DNA of 64,000 nt from Dipteronia dyeriana (taxonomy: Eukaryota > Streptophyta > Magnoliopsida > Sapindales > Sapindaceae): positions 81,771,819 to 81,835,818 of the forward strand of contig CM065295.1 of the NCBI GenBank assembly GCA_032871835.1, in the 5' to 3' direction. The translations under genes and the position numbers were made by a program. The notes under the pieces are model-generated. The model searched no databases. It was not told the DNA's origin and saw only the letters and a program-made list of their open reading frames with translations. Every line of letters starts with the position of its first letter. The stretch's first letter is position 1. This document shows positions 24,134 to 35,924 of this stretch, in pieces.

Positions 24134-26040
24134 TCAGTGATATTCATATTGTACTTAACTATATGCTTTGGTGTTATTATATTTTGATTGTTTAGACATA
24201 AAGACAGGATAAGCAGTGCAACTTCTATCAACAATCTCTCTTGATCTACTCAATGAGCTGTAATCTGGGGTCAGCTCTGCTGGGAATATTTGACAATATA
24301 TTTAATAATCGATCGAAGCATACGTTGGGTAAAGGTCGGTTTGACAATTCTAACAACCCCAAGTCATGGGTCTGTCTTATCACTTGTAACATTTCAATTT
24401 TCAATGACTTTTTGACTAAATAATTAAGTAAGCTCTCACAATCAATAATTCTAAATAATTAGTCAACGAGTAATGCTATTTTATTCTAAATATTTTGCTT
24501 AGTAATACATGTCGGTGTTAGAAGGTTTTTATTACATTAGTTGAATTTAAGACTAGTTTATAATAAAGGCAGAGGTATTTATAGATAATCCGGTCTAGAT
24601 TTTTAGTATGTATATATATATAATTAAATTACAAAGTAATTAATATTATGTTTTAACTTCTAATCGGCTTTCCTATTGTGATCATTGAACTTATTTAAAA
24701 TTATTGTCTGAATATTTAGTCTACCTAATTAAAAACTGTAGCTACGCCACTAATTTATGCTATAAATAAACAAATGTTAGTTTTAACTCTACAACTACCA
24801 ATTTAAGACTTGATGCTAAAAAGTAGACAATACCTTGGATATTGGCGGAATCATGAGTTATAATGACCAGATTTGAGTTATAATGACCAGATTTACCATT
24901 AGATAAGGCAATGAATGATAAATTAGTTTTTTTCTTAAGAAAAAATGATCACATCAAATGAGTCAACGGTACGTCGGAATGTGTCGAGATCAAACGTTAC
25001 ATATACGATTAGATATAGCACTGTATTTACATCTAAATGTCTAATAAATTATCATACATGTATATAAAATATACTTAACGAGACTCAAACCCCAACGCCA
25101 ATATGATAAGAGAGGTATACGGTTATACTAAAAGAGGATGTACGAATAATGTATTAGTTTCATATAAACGTATTAGTTACATATGAAATGCCATATCATT
25201 TTAGACAATTCAGCATTAAGCTTAATTAATAAGAAACTGGCTTTGGTGGGTTAGATGGCAAAATGTGATTCTTATTTATGACTTGTTTAGTGGTGTATAA
25301 TGGGTCTTACGTGCATTTGAAACCTAGAAGTTGGGTAAGTTGACTTGACGATCCGACAGCTCTCTCTCAGGTAGATGGATAGATCGGTTAGGGTCTGTGG
25401 CATGTCCTCTTATAGTCTTATGTTCAATTATTAAGGTCTTAATCTTCCCATTTAAAGCAATCCCATGTTCATATCCATATTTATTTATTTTTTTACCAAT
25501 TCAAATTCCACAAAACTTTCTACACACAAATCACATTTTGTTAAAAGATCGGGTAGCTCTGGATATCACAAATTTGATTGCAAATGTTGCGTAAATATAA
25601 ATCCGTAATTGTCGTGATTTTATTATTTTTTTAAAAGAGGAAATTATGGTATTTATTCATAAAATTACGATGATGTTCACGTTTATCCTTTCTCGATAAA
25701 TTAACTGTTTATATTCATATTCATGGGTGGACCGATGAAAATACTCTTTAATTTTTTTTGTTGACTTCCATAATCCATATCCATCATCTTTTAATTATTT
25801 TTTTATTCTTTCTCTCTTTTAATTTTTCTCTAAACAATTTTAAGTTTTTACTTTCATTAATTTTAATAACTTGAATCTCCACGACACTTTCTTTCTCTCT
25901 TCATAGATATTTCTTGTTTCTCTTTCTACAATTTGCTTTTTTCAAAATATTGTTTTCCTAACCGAAACAATTCTAATTGTATATTATGGGTGAAAATTTA
26001 ATATCATCCCCCCACCCCCTCTCAAAAGTCATTTGAAAAT
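24134..26040. other. intergenic, no gene recognised
   Basis: AT-rich sequence. It includes a direct 20-bp-scale duplication near 24855-24890 (GAGTTATAATGACCAGATTT twice) and a SINE-like remnant listed separately. A pyrimidine-rich stretch lies at 25790-25940. The short open frames show no family resemblance. Confidence 0.45.
25040..25131 (-). mobile_element. SINE-like remnant
   Basis: The minus strand reads CCTCTTTTAGTATAACCGTA then a box B-like GGGGTTTGAGTCTCG, about 35 bases apart, and runs into an AT-rich tail. This layout is tRNA-derived. Boundaries are uncertain. Confidence 0.4.
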
Positions 26041-26166
26041 GTTTCCAGAAACTTTTTACGATAAAATATCAACATGATTACATGATGAAATATTAACATC
26101 ATTACACGATGTTGATATTTCATCTTGTAATAATATTGATATTTCATCATGTAAGTTTCTGGAAAC
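26041..26166. repeat. imperfect 126-nt palindrome (long stem-loop)
   Basis: Starts GTTTCCAGAAACTT and ends AAGTTTCTGGAAAC. The interior repeats GATGAAATATYAAYAT in both orientations, so most of the stretch can fold on itself. No flanking duplication was established. Confidence 0.7.
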
Positions 26167-26199
26167 AGATCTTCATTTGAAGATCTAGAAAAAAAATCA

Positions 26200-26352
26200 C
26201 ATGGAGGTCGAACAAACCTCCATCAATGGTGTTTTATTCGCAGACCTCCATTGATGATTGATGGAGGTCGAACAGACCTCCATCAGTAGATGTCGAACAA
26301 ACCTCCATCACATACCTCTATTGTTTGAGGTTTGTTAAACCTCCATCAATGG
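26200..26352. repeat. cluster of TGGAGGTCGAACA / ACCTCCATCA repeats
   Basis: Several copies of a 10-13-base word occur in direct and inverted orientation: TGGAGGTCGAACA at about 26202 and 26261, and ACCTCCATCA at about 26217, 26275, 26300 and 26339, with variants. Together they form nested small hairpins directly downstream of the 126-nt palindrome. Probably one foldback element with 26041-26166. Confidence 0.6.
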
Positions 26353-28050
26353 AGATCAATGAAAATGATCAAAGAAAAATCTCTCTTGTATGTCATAAAT
26401 GCACTAAGGGTATTTTTGTCAAAAATCATTGCTCTTTGATAAAAATAGTGAAGTTATTAAGAAATGACACCATCGAATACTCCCCTAATTTTAAGGGTCA
26501 TTTATGGTTTTGGTCCTTTTCAAAATGTACATAAGTACATCCCGTGATGCTAGCCTTTTTTTTTCACAAAACTTTTTTATGTTAATACAATTTCAAGGAA
26601 TTCAATAACTTTTTTTTTTCTGAAATTAATATATATATAACCTCTTAGATTTAATGTAAATTATGCAAGGCAAGATGTAGATGAATGCCTGTTGAAATTC
26701 TACGTATGAGATACATGGGCCAAACTCAATCTAAAGGGCCCATAATTAAGCCAGAAGTCGAGCTTCAAATTTCTTTGGTCCGATCCTGATGTACATTGCT
26801 TGCTGGTTGTATATATATCTTAGTGTACATTTCATCTGTGATTATTTCTTCAGCAAAATTCACTCGATTCAAATTCAAGAAACCATGCCACCATTTTTCT
26901 TCTACTACTTTGATTTGGAGGGATTCGTGTTATAGCGTCGGAGAAAATTATCAATATAATTTGAGTTCGTGCTGATGAAAATTGAAGCAGTCCTTTAGTA
27001 CGTACTTTTTCACATTCATATCAATGAGATTTTAAGTGGGGAGTTATGTCTAGCTCCCCCAACTTTGAAATTAGTAATATTCTTTAAAAAAAAAAGAAAA
27101 CAAGTTCACAAACATTGTCAATTAAAGGGCATCTTAGTAAATTCACCATCCCATCTCATCCCTTCCGGTACCACTTACAAAGCTATTGATCTTCCTTTGT
27201 CAACCAATTGAACTGAAACCAATCACATTACAATGCAACTTGAAAGGGAAATCAGTATCGATGAGACAAAAATAATCCGGTGGTACACCCCTTACACGTA
27301 CAAGGTTATTAGTATGACTCTCTCCCCCTCCTCTAAAAACTCAGAATTATTATAAAACTAAAAAAATGAAAAAGAAAAAAAAGGAAAATCAATATCACAG
27401 AAAAGCTCACCAGGCCCAGCCTAAGGGCAAGTTGTAAAGTGGCTTCACATTCCAAAATCCAAAATCCAAAATCCAAAGTCCAAAGTAAAGGCACGTATCC
27501 AAGGGCATCTTAGTAATTTCATAACAATCAAATTAGGGTTTTTCACTTTTCCTATACATACATCATATTTCTCCTGCACTCTCACTCAATCCATCGACTG
27601 CTCTCTTGTATGAGAAAAAGTTCTCTCGCTCTCTGTTTTTTCTTTCTTTGTCTTTTGTTTTTTTGATTCTTCGTAGACGAAGAAAGGCAACAAATTAGAG
27701 TCTCTGATGCGCTTGTCGATAGGGTTTTCAGTGCTGTACGTTGCCGACATTGATTGGGGCTGAGATTCTGGCATTTGCTTTCTTTCTAAGAAGCCTTTTG
27801 CATTCAGATGTCCCAACATCTCTTCTATTTTTTTGATTTTTTATTGAGAAATCGGTTTCTTAGATCGAAGATTATAACTTTTTTTTTTAATGTTTTTTCG
27901 TCGCTAATTGTTTGCTCATTGAAACTAAAAAAGTCTCGACATCGTGAAGATATTTCTGCGTTAAATCGAATCTATTACCGTCAACTAAAACCGTACCCAA
28001 AATATCAATTTGGTGCAATTTTTATTTCATAATGTAACTTTCACTCCATT
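26353..28050. other. intergenic with promoter-like signals, no gene recognised
   Basis: Two TGGGCC/GGGCCC site II-like motifs lie near 26717 and 26738, and a TATATATAT tract near 26811. They precede a 16-codon frame starting MPPFFFYY (near 26885). A second promoter-like stretch with AATTAGGGTTTTTCAC lies near 27530, upstream of CT-rich sequence and short frames at 27586-28032. None of these frames resembles a known protein. Confidence 0.35.
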
Positions 28051-28380
28051 ATTTTTTTTCCATCTTGTTCCATGCCAACAAATATTACACCGATATTTTT
28101 TTCTATTTCTTAGCCATTAAACCTTTTTATCCCTTATTTTATCCTTTAATTAATATGATATTATACACTATTAATTTTTTCCATCTTTATCTATTGCGAT
28201 AAATGTTATGGTGAATAAATTTTTAATTTAACGATTAACATTCTTCCTCTTAATCAATATATAATATTGCACTCCATTATTTTTTCCATCTCGAACAATT
28301 ACAACAAATAATACACCAAAAAATTATTCCTTTTAATATTTTTTAACATTTTACTTTTTAATTAATATATTATTAATAAT
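28051..28380 (+). repeat. diverged tandem repeat, about 110-bp unit, three copies
   Basis: ATTATTTTTTCCATCT-like starts recur near 28055, 28170 and 28277. Each is followed by a variant of CAACAAATATTACACC about 20 bases later and an AT-rich tail. Confidence 0.5.
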
Positions 28381-29269
28381 ATATTTTATTAGTTAACTAA
28401 AATTAGTCTTAAAATATACTTCTGATGTTGGTGTTATTTATGACCTACTCAATTTCTGTTCATCTTATTAATATTTTCGGTTAGCTATATGAAAATGTTA
28501 AAGGTGGATGATAGTTGAGTTGGTTCGGCTACAGCTATTAATATCACCCAACATTCATCTTTGTACTTTTTAAGTTGATAGTATACCCACCTACTGCTGT
28601 AATTATGGGCCGGCCCGAGACAAGTCAGTCCGATCGGTTCAAGAAACCAACGGGCCGTGCCAGAAGAGGGCCAGACCACGGCCCGGCATGTGACAGGCAG
28701 CGTGCCGGGCCATTGGTACGAGGTTCGGTAGGCCGGCCAGTCAAGCCGCCCTGCCAGGCCTCTGGACCGGCCTGTCGGTCCCTTCTATCAACCAATTTTT
28801 ATTTTTTTAAAAAAAAAAAACCCTCGAACGACCGATGATGTTAGCCAACGGTTGGAATTTGAATTCCAGTCGTTGGAGCCTAAAATAATTACAAAACCCC
28901 CCTTAGATCTTTTAAATTATATTTTGACCCCCAAATCAAATTTTTCTATAAATATTTCCATCCATTTCATTTTCTAATCACTCTATCTATCATTCTTTTA
29001 ATCTTTCATTCTCTCAAATCTCAATCTCTAATATATTCTCCAACTCTCTTAATTTTTTCATTCAATTTCATTATTACTCTTTCTATAAATTTTTTACATT
29101 TTACACCAACATATCAAATTTTAAAGGTACAATTTTGTTATTATTTTTGCTCAAATATATTTTCATAGTAAATTTATATGTTTATGTTTAGATTTTAGTT
29201 ATTAAATGAAAACATTTTTATTTAGTTAGTTAGTTTATCAATTTTTGGGCTTTAATGTTAATATTATTT

Positions 29270-29760
29270 GTTTAGTATATTAAGATTTTTAAGTTTAGTA
29301 GTAATTTTAATAGTTGTTATTAGTAAATTTAGAAAGTTAATTTGTATTACTGAATATAATTTTTGTATAAGTAAATTATGAATGTTAAGTGTAGTAGTTA
29401 CGTTTAATATTATTTTATTCATAAATTATGAATTTTTAGTGTAGTTCTTTATTTTAATTTTTTTAGTGAGTATATTATGAATTTTAAGTATAGTAATGAA
29501 TTTAATATTTTTTGTTAGTAGATTATGAATTATTTGTGCAGTTGTTTATTATAATATTTGTTTTCAGTATATTATGAATTTAAGAGTAGTGATTAATTTT
29601 AATAAGTTTTATGAGTATATTAAGATTTTTATGTGTAGTAGCGAATTTAATATTTTTTGTTAGTAGATTATGATTTTTTTTTGAAGTAAAATAATAATTG
29701 TAAGTGTCGTATTATTTATATTAATTATTGTTAGTAAATTAAGATTATTGTTAGTAAATA
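29270..29760 (+). repeat. degenerate tandem repeats of about 55-60 bp
   Basis: Roughly eight or nine units of TTAGTAnATTATGAATTTTAAGTGTAGTAGT-like sequence, each followed by an AATTTTAATATTTT stretch. They lie in the 5' non-coding part of the hAT element, directly before the transposase start. Confidence 0.6.
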
Positions 29761-29814
29761 TTGATTTTTAATTTGACTATTAACTATTATATTGCTTATT
29801 TTTTTTTTCAAATA

Positions 29815-31795
29815 ATGGATCCTAACCAGCGGCCTTATTTTTTGGACGGTTTGAATTTGCTCAACGATGAATTTGATATTTCAGAGCCGACCCATACTCA
29901 AGCGGGACCTTCTGGTTCTGTCGTTACACCAACATCACGTCCCAGAAAATCAACATCAGATGTGAGCCAATGTTTCAACATAGTCCAAATGACACTCCCA
30001 AACGGGACGTCTGACCGCAGAGCTAAATGTAAGTTTTGTTATAAGGATTATGCTACAAGAACGAGGGGAACTGAACATATGAGATGGTATATGTACAAAT
30101 GTATGCCTGCACATGGACAAGTAGACACTACAACCCAGACGCAACTTCAACGGCACCCAGACGGGTCCTTTACGACGTGTCAGTTCGACGCCATGCACGC
30201 TAAAGAGTGCTTGGCACGATACATTGCACAAACTGATCAACTGATCAGTATTGGTGAGAATCCATTTTATAAAGAATTAATCACATCTTCATATAACCCC
30301 CAATTTGAAGCTGTTTTTAGAACCACCACTAAAAATGATTTGATACGATTGTTTGAAACCCAAAGGGATGACTTAGTTGCTGAAATACAGTATTTAAGTG
30401 TCTCTGTTTCATTATCTTATGATATTTGGAATGCATGTTCCAAACATGACTATTTATTTGTACGAGACACTATTTAGATTCTGACTTGAGGATAAAAAAA
30501 GATCTATTGGTTTTCGTCCTATGGATTTTGCACATACCGCATAAAACATTTTTAATGTCATTATTTATGTTTTAGAAACTTATGAAATCACGTATCGCAT
30601 TCTTTCGATCACATTAGATAATGCATCTGCAAATACTAGCTCTATTGCATTGTTTGTTGCAAGAAATATCCCGCAAGATGGAGGTTATTTCTTCCATCAA
30701 CGGTGTGCATGTCATATTATAAATTTAGTTGTACAAGCTGGTTTAAAACAGGTAAGCGACCAAATAGATCGCATCAGATATGCCATTTCTTGGATTTGCA
30801 GTTCTATACCTAGATTCAGTGAATTCAAGAGACATTGTAAATTAAACGGTCTCAAACCCCGACGATTCCAAACTGATATGCTGGTAAGGTGAAATTCTAC
30901 TTATTTAATGTTGGCAAATTGTTTAGAATATGATACACCATTACATGTTTTTATAACATGAAATTGACCGAACACATGTCAACATAGTCCAAAAATACTT
31001 ACCACGGACGATTGGTATGTGGTAAAGATTTTTGTTCAATTTTTTAAGATTTTTTACAATGTCACTGTAACTCTTTCCGGGGTATATTACCCCATATATT
31101 CCTAGGCAATCCATCAGATAGTGTAAATGTCTGAACTTTTAAACAGTTATAGAGAAGATGAACATCTAAGCGCTGCAGTTGTTGCCATTGAGACAAAGTT
31201 GAAAAAATATTTGGCTAACATTCCTCTACTTTATGCCTTAAGTGCTATAGTAGATCCTAGGGTTAAATTATCTGGTTTAGAAGTTTTGCTTGAGTTTATT
31301 GGTATTAATTTGTCAATAGATTATTCAGAACAAATTACTGACCTTCGAACCAAGTTGTTCGAGATTTTTTCGTATTTATGAGAGCAGGTTTGACAACATT
31401 GACACCCCCCAATCAACACAACCGGAGACAAAGCCGAAGCAAACAAGTTGGAGCCTTCTGAAACGGTAAAAAAAGGACAAATCAGCAAGTACTTCTTCAG
31501 AGCAAAGATCTAGCCCATCTTCTTGTACCAAACTTATTAGATACCTTGAAGCACAGTTCGATGCTGTTGAAGACAAGGAAGAGTATGATTTGTTGTTATG
31601 GTGGAAGACCTATACGTACAGGTATCCAGTTGTCACACTTAGCACGTGATGCACTGGTTATTCCAGTGTCAACAGTGTCTTCAGAACAAGCTTTCAGCAC
31701 CAGTTGACGCATAATTGAACCAAGAAGAAGTTGTTTGTCTCCGGAGATGGTAGAGGTACTAACATGCCTTCGGGATTGGGGGCATGCTAAATAAA
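29815..31795 (+). pseudogene. hAT transposase, broken
   Basis: Starts MDPNQRPYFL. A BED-type zinc finger lies near residues 45-90 (KCKFCYKDYATRTRGTEHMR, with a terminal Tyr-Lys-Cys). The first frame ends at TAG 30475-30477. Later pieces are FHQRCACHIINLVVQAGLK (30650-30892), IPLLYALSAIVDPRVKL (31127-31381), and the C-terminal hAT dimerisation region (YPVVTL, VIPVSTVSSEQAFST, EPRRSCLSPEMVE) near 31600-31790. Several stops, frameshifts and a missing catalytic stretch make it inactive. The gene is oriented away from the GGGCC-rich 5' end, as expected. Confidence 0.82.
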
Positions 31796-31824
31796 GGTTA
31801 CAAAATCTAACTGTAGATAAATAG

Positions 31825-32200
31825 TGTCGTATGTGAATTTTACCAAGCACACATGTCATCGACATGAAGGAGAAAATTGCTAGGTGGACACCCAAATAGG
31901 CACTCAGGAAATATCCTACGAGGCATCATTAAAGAGAAGAAAACCCGAGTAAACCAGTAACATGGCAAGACCTACTCGGGATCAACTAAATTACTCGAAA
32001 TCAATTAAAAGTACTCGGGGTAGACAAGAAAGCATCTTTTACTCGGGCTCAAACAGCGCCACTCAAGACCGACAAGTTTTATTCTTACTCGGGATAAATG
32101 AGAAAACCGAATAATAAAACTTAGTGCTTAGTTTATACGGATTAAGTCATTAAACACCTAAAAAACTTCTCAAATTATGTGGTTTGGTGGGTTGTTAACA
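31825..32200 (-). mobile_element. second, shorter copy of the minisatellite-bearing LTR
   Basis: On the minus strand it starts TGTTAACAACC and ends CATACGACA. It carries ATTCGGTTTTCTC and the paired CCCGAG motifs with about 20/27 spacing (TACTCGGG on plus at 31973, 32012, 32040 and 32086, a variant at 31992). Compared with 11016-11894 it lacks about 0.5 kb of the 5' half. Flanks AATAG and TATTG do not match, so the borders are tentative. Confidence 0.5.
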
Positions 32201-32340
32201 TATTGTAAATCATGAGTTTATGTAAGGAGGGATGTGATATTGACAACTCACCATACCGTGTAATTTGGGAAGATTTTTGGAAAGAAAAAAAATTGGTTAG
32301 CCTAACATTATCCTTTGAGTTTTTATAGAAGATTTCAAGT

Positions 32341-33137
32341 CGAGCGATGCTATGGGCACACCCCTACAAGTCTATTCATGCCCCGTTAATTTTGATTTAA
32401 TTAAATATATTTATTATTTTTTTGATTTATTTTCAAAACTACAAATTTTACTTATTTCTTAAAATTAATACACATCATCTCTAATCTCTCTATCTCTGAT
32501 CTCCATAAACATCTCTTTTCCCACCTCCAATGAACAATGTATTTTTTTTCTTCTTATTTCAAGTTTTTTTTGTTGAGTTTTTTCTTCTTATTATTATTTC
32601 ATTGTGGAAAAGAAAAAAGAAAAAAGAAATAACATGTTGCTTCAACTCAATGACAACTTGATATCATTCTAAAAAAAAAAAGTAAACTTCAAACTTATTT
32701 ATAGAGAATTAGTTGCTTCCATATACTTTATATAATTCTCAGACAATTCTTATAGATGGTTGATATTTTTGTCACACAATTCTTACAGATACATTATGTT
32801 ATTATCATACAATTCGTCTGGATATTTGATATCGTTCTCAAACAATTATTCCGTATATTTGTCAGACGTTTCCATAATATTTTGTATGTGTAAGAAAAAC
32901 AAATTTTAGGGTTTAAGAGTTAAGATTTTTTAATACAAGAAACTGATTACTAGTTTTTTTTGTTTGAAAAGGAATGCGGGGGTTTTAATAGATTTAATTA
33001 ATACAATATATTTTTTTCATTAAATTGTACGTCCCTTTAAGTAATTTCGATAAAGGAAAAAAAGAAAGAAAAAGAATACTGTATAATTAAAAAAATGAGG
33101 TATAGATAGATCAGTAAGAGTGCTAATAGCACAACCC
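32341..33137. mobile_element. putative MITE with 8-bp flanking duplication
   Basis: Flanks TTTCAAGT at 32333-32340 and 33138-33145 are identical. Near the left end is ATGCTATGGGCAC and near the right end (minus strand) GTGCTATTAGCAC, an imperfect inverted pair. No coding sequence. Superfamily unclear: an 8-bp duplication suits hAT, and an 8/9-base match suits a Mutator-like element. Confidence 0.4.
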
Positions 33138-33145
33138 TTTCAAGT

Positions 33146-33780
33146 TTTGTCAAAATTTAAAGTTGTTACAGAATTCAAGTATTTACTAAGTATTTCATGT
33201 TTTCTGTCAACATTTTGAGTTTTTATGAAAGATTTCAAGTTTGTGTACCAGTTAAACTTGAAATATTCTTCGCAAACTTGAATTCTTTTGGAAAAAAACT
33301 TGCAACCTAATTTAATTTGATTATTCACAAGACCCACAAAAGTAATTCAATTACACTAAAACCATGTTAAAATAATTGTTTACAACTCAAATAATGAACA
33401 AATGAAATATATTTACACTTATTAAACCGATTTAGAGCAAATCAGAAAAGTTATTCTTTAATAACTTTTTCAAATCTTCAACACAATTTCGAGATCAAAC
33501 CTTCCTCTAGTGGGTCGATTTTTACAGGAATAACAACGTGGTTCTTTTAGTCATTTGATTTGCAGGAACAACAATCCAAATTTGATGTGGAAGAAGGAAG
33601 AAGACGGTAGTAAAAAAGAAAACAAAAGAAAATAGAAAAATTAAAGTCGAGTGTATTTTTATATTTTATGGATATACACTGTTTTTTTAATATATATATA
33701 TATATATATAATTGTCAACAATTAAACTTTGTTATTTGGTTAAAAAAGAATTTTTCATATCAGATGCAACCAATTTTAAC
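33146..33780. other. intergenic, no gene recognised
   Basis: AT-rich, with a (TA)n tract near 33692-33711 and a minus-strand 65-codon frame (33140-33337) without family resemblance. Confidence 0.4.
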
Positions 33781-33814
33781 CAATTTTAACGATTCCCATT
33801 TATTGGACCTATTT

Positions 33815-34379
33815 CATTTCGGTTATCGGAATTGAACCGGTGAGGTGCAAATAAATTGGGCTTTTAAAGTCAAATAAATTGGATACAAATAGGACCACTC
33901 CTTAATTTTGGGCTCTGAAAACAGGCTTAAATATTAAACGGACAAAAGTACAAAAATCAAGGTGAATATGGGCCTATCTTTTGTTTTATTTTGTTTTTTG
34001 TTTTTTCTAAAAATGGCCTATTTTAAAATTGTAGTTCAAACTTGAAAGTGATATCAATTCAACGACCGTTAACTATTAGATTAATATACTTCAACTTTTA
34101 AATACAGTTTTCTTAAACTTAATTAACGACTCATAAATATTATCAAAATTTTAAAAATTCAGTTCAATCATAAAGGGAGAAAAACCATATATATATGTTT
34201 ACGGTCATTTTCTCTTCAGTGCGTATTGATATAATTTACATCAATGTGTTGCATGTGAACCACTGATTATGGAGAAGTTTTGACAAGTGTATAACTTTGA
34301 GTCAAAGTATGTAAATCTAATGGTCTGCATCAAATGCACTGATGAAGTATATTAGTGTGTACTGATTTAAAAATTTATT

Positions 34380-34418
<39 letters not shown>

Positions 34419-34955
34419 TATAATTAGCCTAGTTGTACAACATGATGCATATTGTTATTTAACAAAGATCGACTTTTTATGATTATATACTTGAGTCTTA
34501 TTTCATTTCAATCATCGGATTTGAACCGGTGAGGTGCATACTAGACAAGATGAGGCTGACCCAGTAGTAAAACTCCTCACATACATACAACGAAGTCGTG
34601 GATTCGAGTTTGTCACCTCCTCACAAAAACCTGGATGATTGTAATAATTTTTTTAAAAAAAATGAAATTTTAATGATTTTATAAAGTTGGGCGTTCAAAG
34701 TCAAATAAATTGGGTGCAAATAGCACCATTCCTTAAAAAGAGGCCTAAATATTAGGTGGACAAAAGTACAAAAATCAGGGTAAATATAGGCCTCTCTTTT
34801 GTTTTTTTGAAAGAAAATATGGGCCTATCTTAAAATTGTAATTCTTGACAGTGAGCCAATGTATATATATATTATTTTCCTAGTTGTACAACATGATGCA
34901 TATTATTATTTAACAGAGATCGGCTTTTTATTATTCTATACTTGAGTCGTACTTT
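33815..34955 (+). repeat. segmental tandem duplication
   Basis: A block with TTGAACCGGTGAGGTGCA, GTCAAATAAATTGG and GGACAAAAGTACAAAAATCA occurs at about 33830-33965 and again, split, at 34518-34780. A block with CCTAGTTGTACAACATGATG and CTTGAGTC occurs at about 34428-34500 and 34880-34950. The order A-B-A'-B' indicates a tandem duplication of roughly 0.7 kb that later diverged. The second A block was interrupted by a SINE-like insertion. Confidence 0.65.
34545..34665 (+). mobile_element. SINE-like insertion inside one duplicate copy
   Basis: GAGGCTGACCCAGTAGTAAA (box A region), then CGTGGATTCGAGTTT (box B) about 40 bases later, ending GGATGATTGTAATAATT and T/A runs. The first copy of the duplicated block lacks this stretch, which marks it as an insertion. 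Confidence 0.6.
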
Positions 34956-35627
34956 AAACATATCTCCTAATGAGGTGTAACTTTTAATATGAACTATTTC
35001 ATTTTAAAGGAGGTTAAGCTATTTCATTAATAATCGTCAATTAAGGTTACGTTTAAGATTGTTTTGTTTTGAAAAAAATATGATTATAGTTTAATTTAAG
35101 AAATAATCAACTTTAGAAAAAAAATATGATAAGTGTTTGATAAACTAAATTTTATAAGTATTTAATTTTGAAAGGATGAAAAATGTATTGAATAAAATTA
35201 CTAAAATAGACATCATTAACAATATAAATATAAAACATATAAAAAAAAATAAGAAATTTGAGTAGAAAAAAATAACAAATTTAGACTGAGTCAATTCGCT
35301 CAAAAATCCAAGTCAACACAGTCTCTTTATATTTGAAATTCAATCACTGAATCAACTCGTTCAAATACCTGGGTCAACTAGTTATTATCTTTCTATTTAA
35401 ATGATGAGGGTATTGTTGATATTGTATAGCAATAAGCTAGTTTATGATTTAAAAAGCAATTCCCACTCAACCTCTTAAAAGTTGCTTATTGAAAGAACAA
35501 TTTGAAAAATAAACTACTTTATTTTTCAAATAAAAACAATCTCAAACATACTCTAAGTCGTAAATTCAAATCTTATTTTATATTTATATTTTTATAAATA
35601 AATAAATAATATAGTTTCATGCTATTT

Positions 35628-35663
<36 letters not shown>

Positions 35664-35916
35664 TCATGCTCGGTGAGCTATCAATTACTGTGGGGTAAGA
35701 TTTTGCGGTGTAGTATATTCTAAGCTAAATAATTAGTAATTTTCACCGAAAAAATAATAATTTAGTAATCAATAAAGTTATTATTATTATTGATTATATA
35801 TTCCATTAATTTAAGATCATCCTAATTTACCTATAAAAAGAATCCATGTAAAATAATTAAATTATGACAAGGATAAATAACACCCACAATTAATTATTTG
35901 TTTTATCGTTTGGCTT
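34956..35916. other. intergenic, AT-rich
   Basis: Two diverged copies of a short block with GTCAACnnnGTC and AATTCACTCAAA/AACTCGTTCAAA-like text occur near 35285-35385. A (TA)n tract lies at 35632-35660. No gene recognised. Confidence 0.4.
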
Positions 35917-35924
35917 CATGGAGT

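Larger units (their letters stand above)
28600..31824 (+). mobile_element. degraded hAT element, 3' end lost
   Basis: The 5' end reads TAATTATGGGCCGGCCCGAG and is followed by about 170 bases rich in GGGCC, GGCCGG and CCGGCC repeats, the subterminal pattern of a plant hAT. A long AT-rich 5' region, then broken transposase exons (29815-31795) follow. No matching GGCCC-rich 3' end was found; a copia LTR copy abuts the 3' side at 31825. Without both ends the target duplication cannot be checked. Confidence 0.65.

Noticed and set aside
27586..28032. Short genes on both strands near 27.6-28.0 kb
   Set aside because: CT-rich leader-like sequence with no recognisable protein or snoRNA boxes in proper order.
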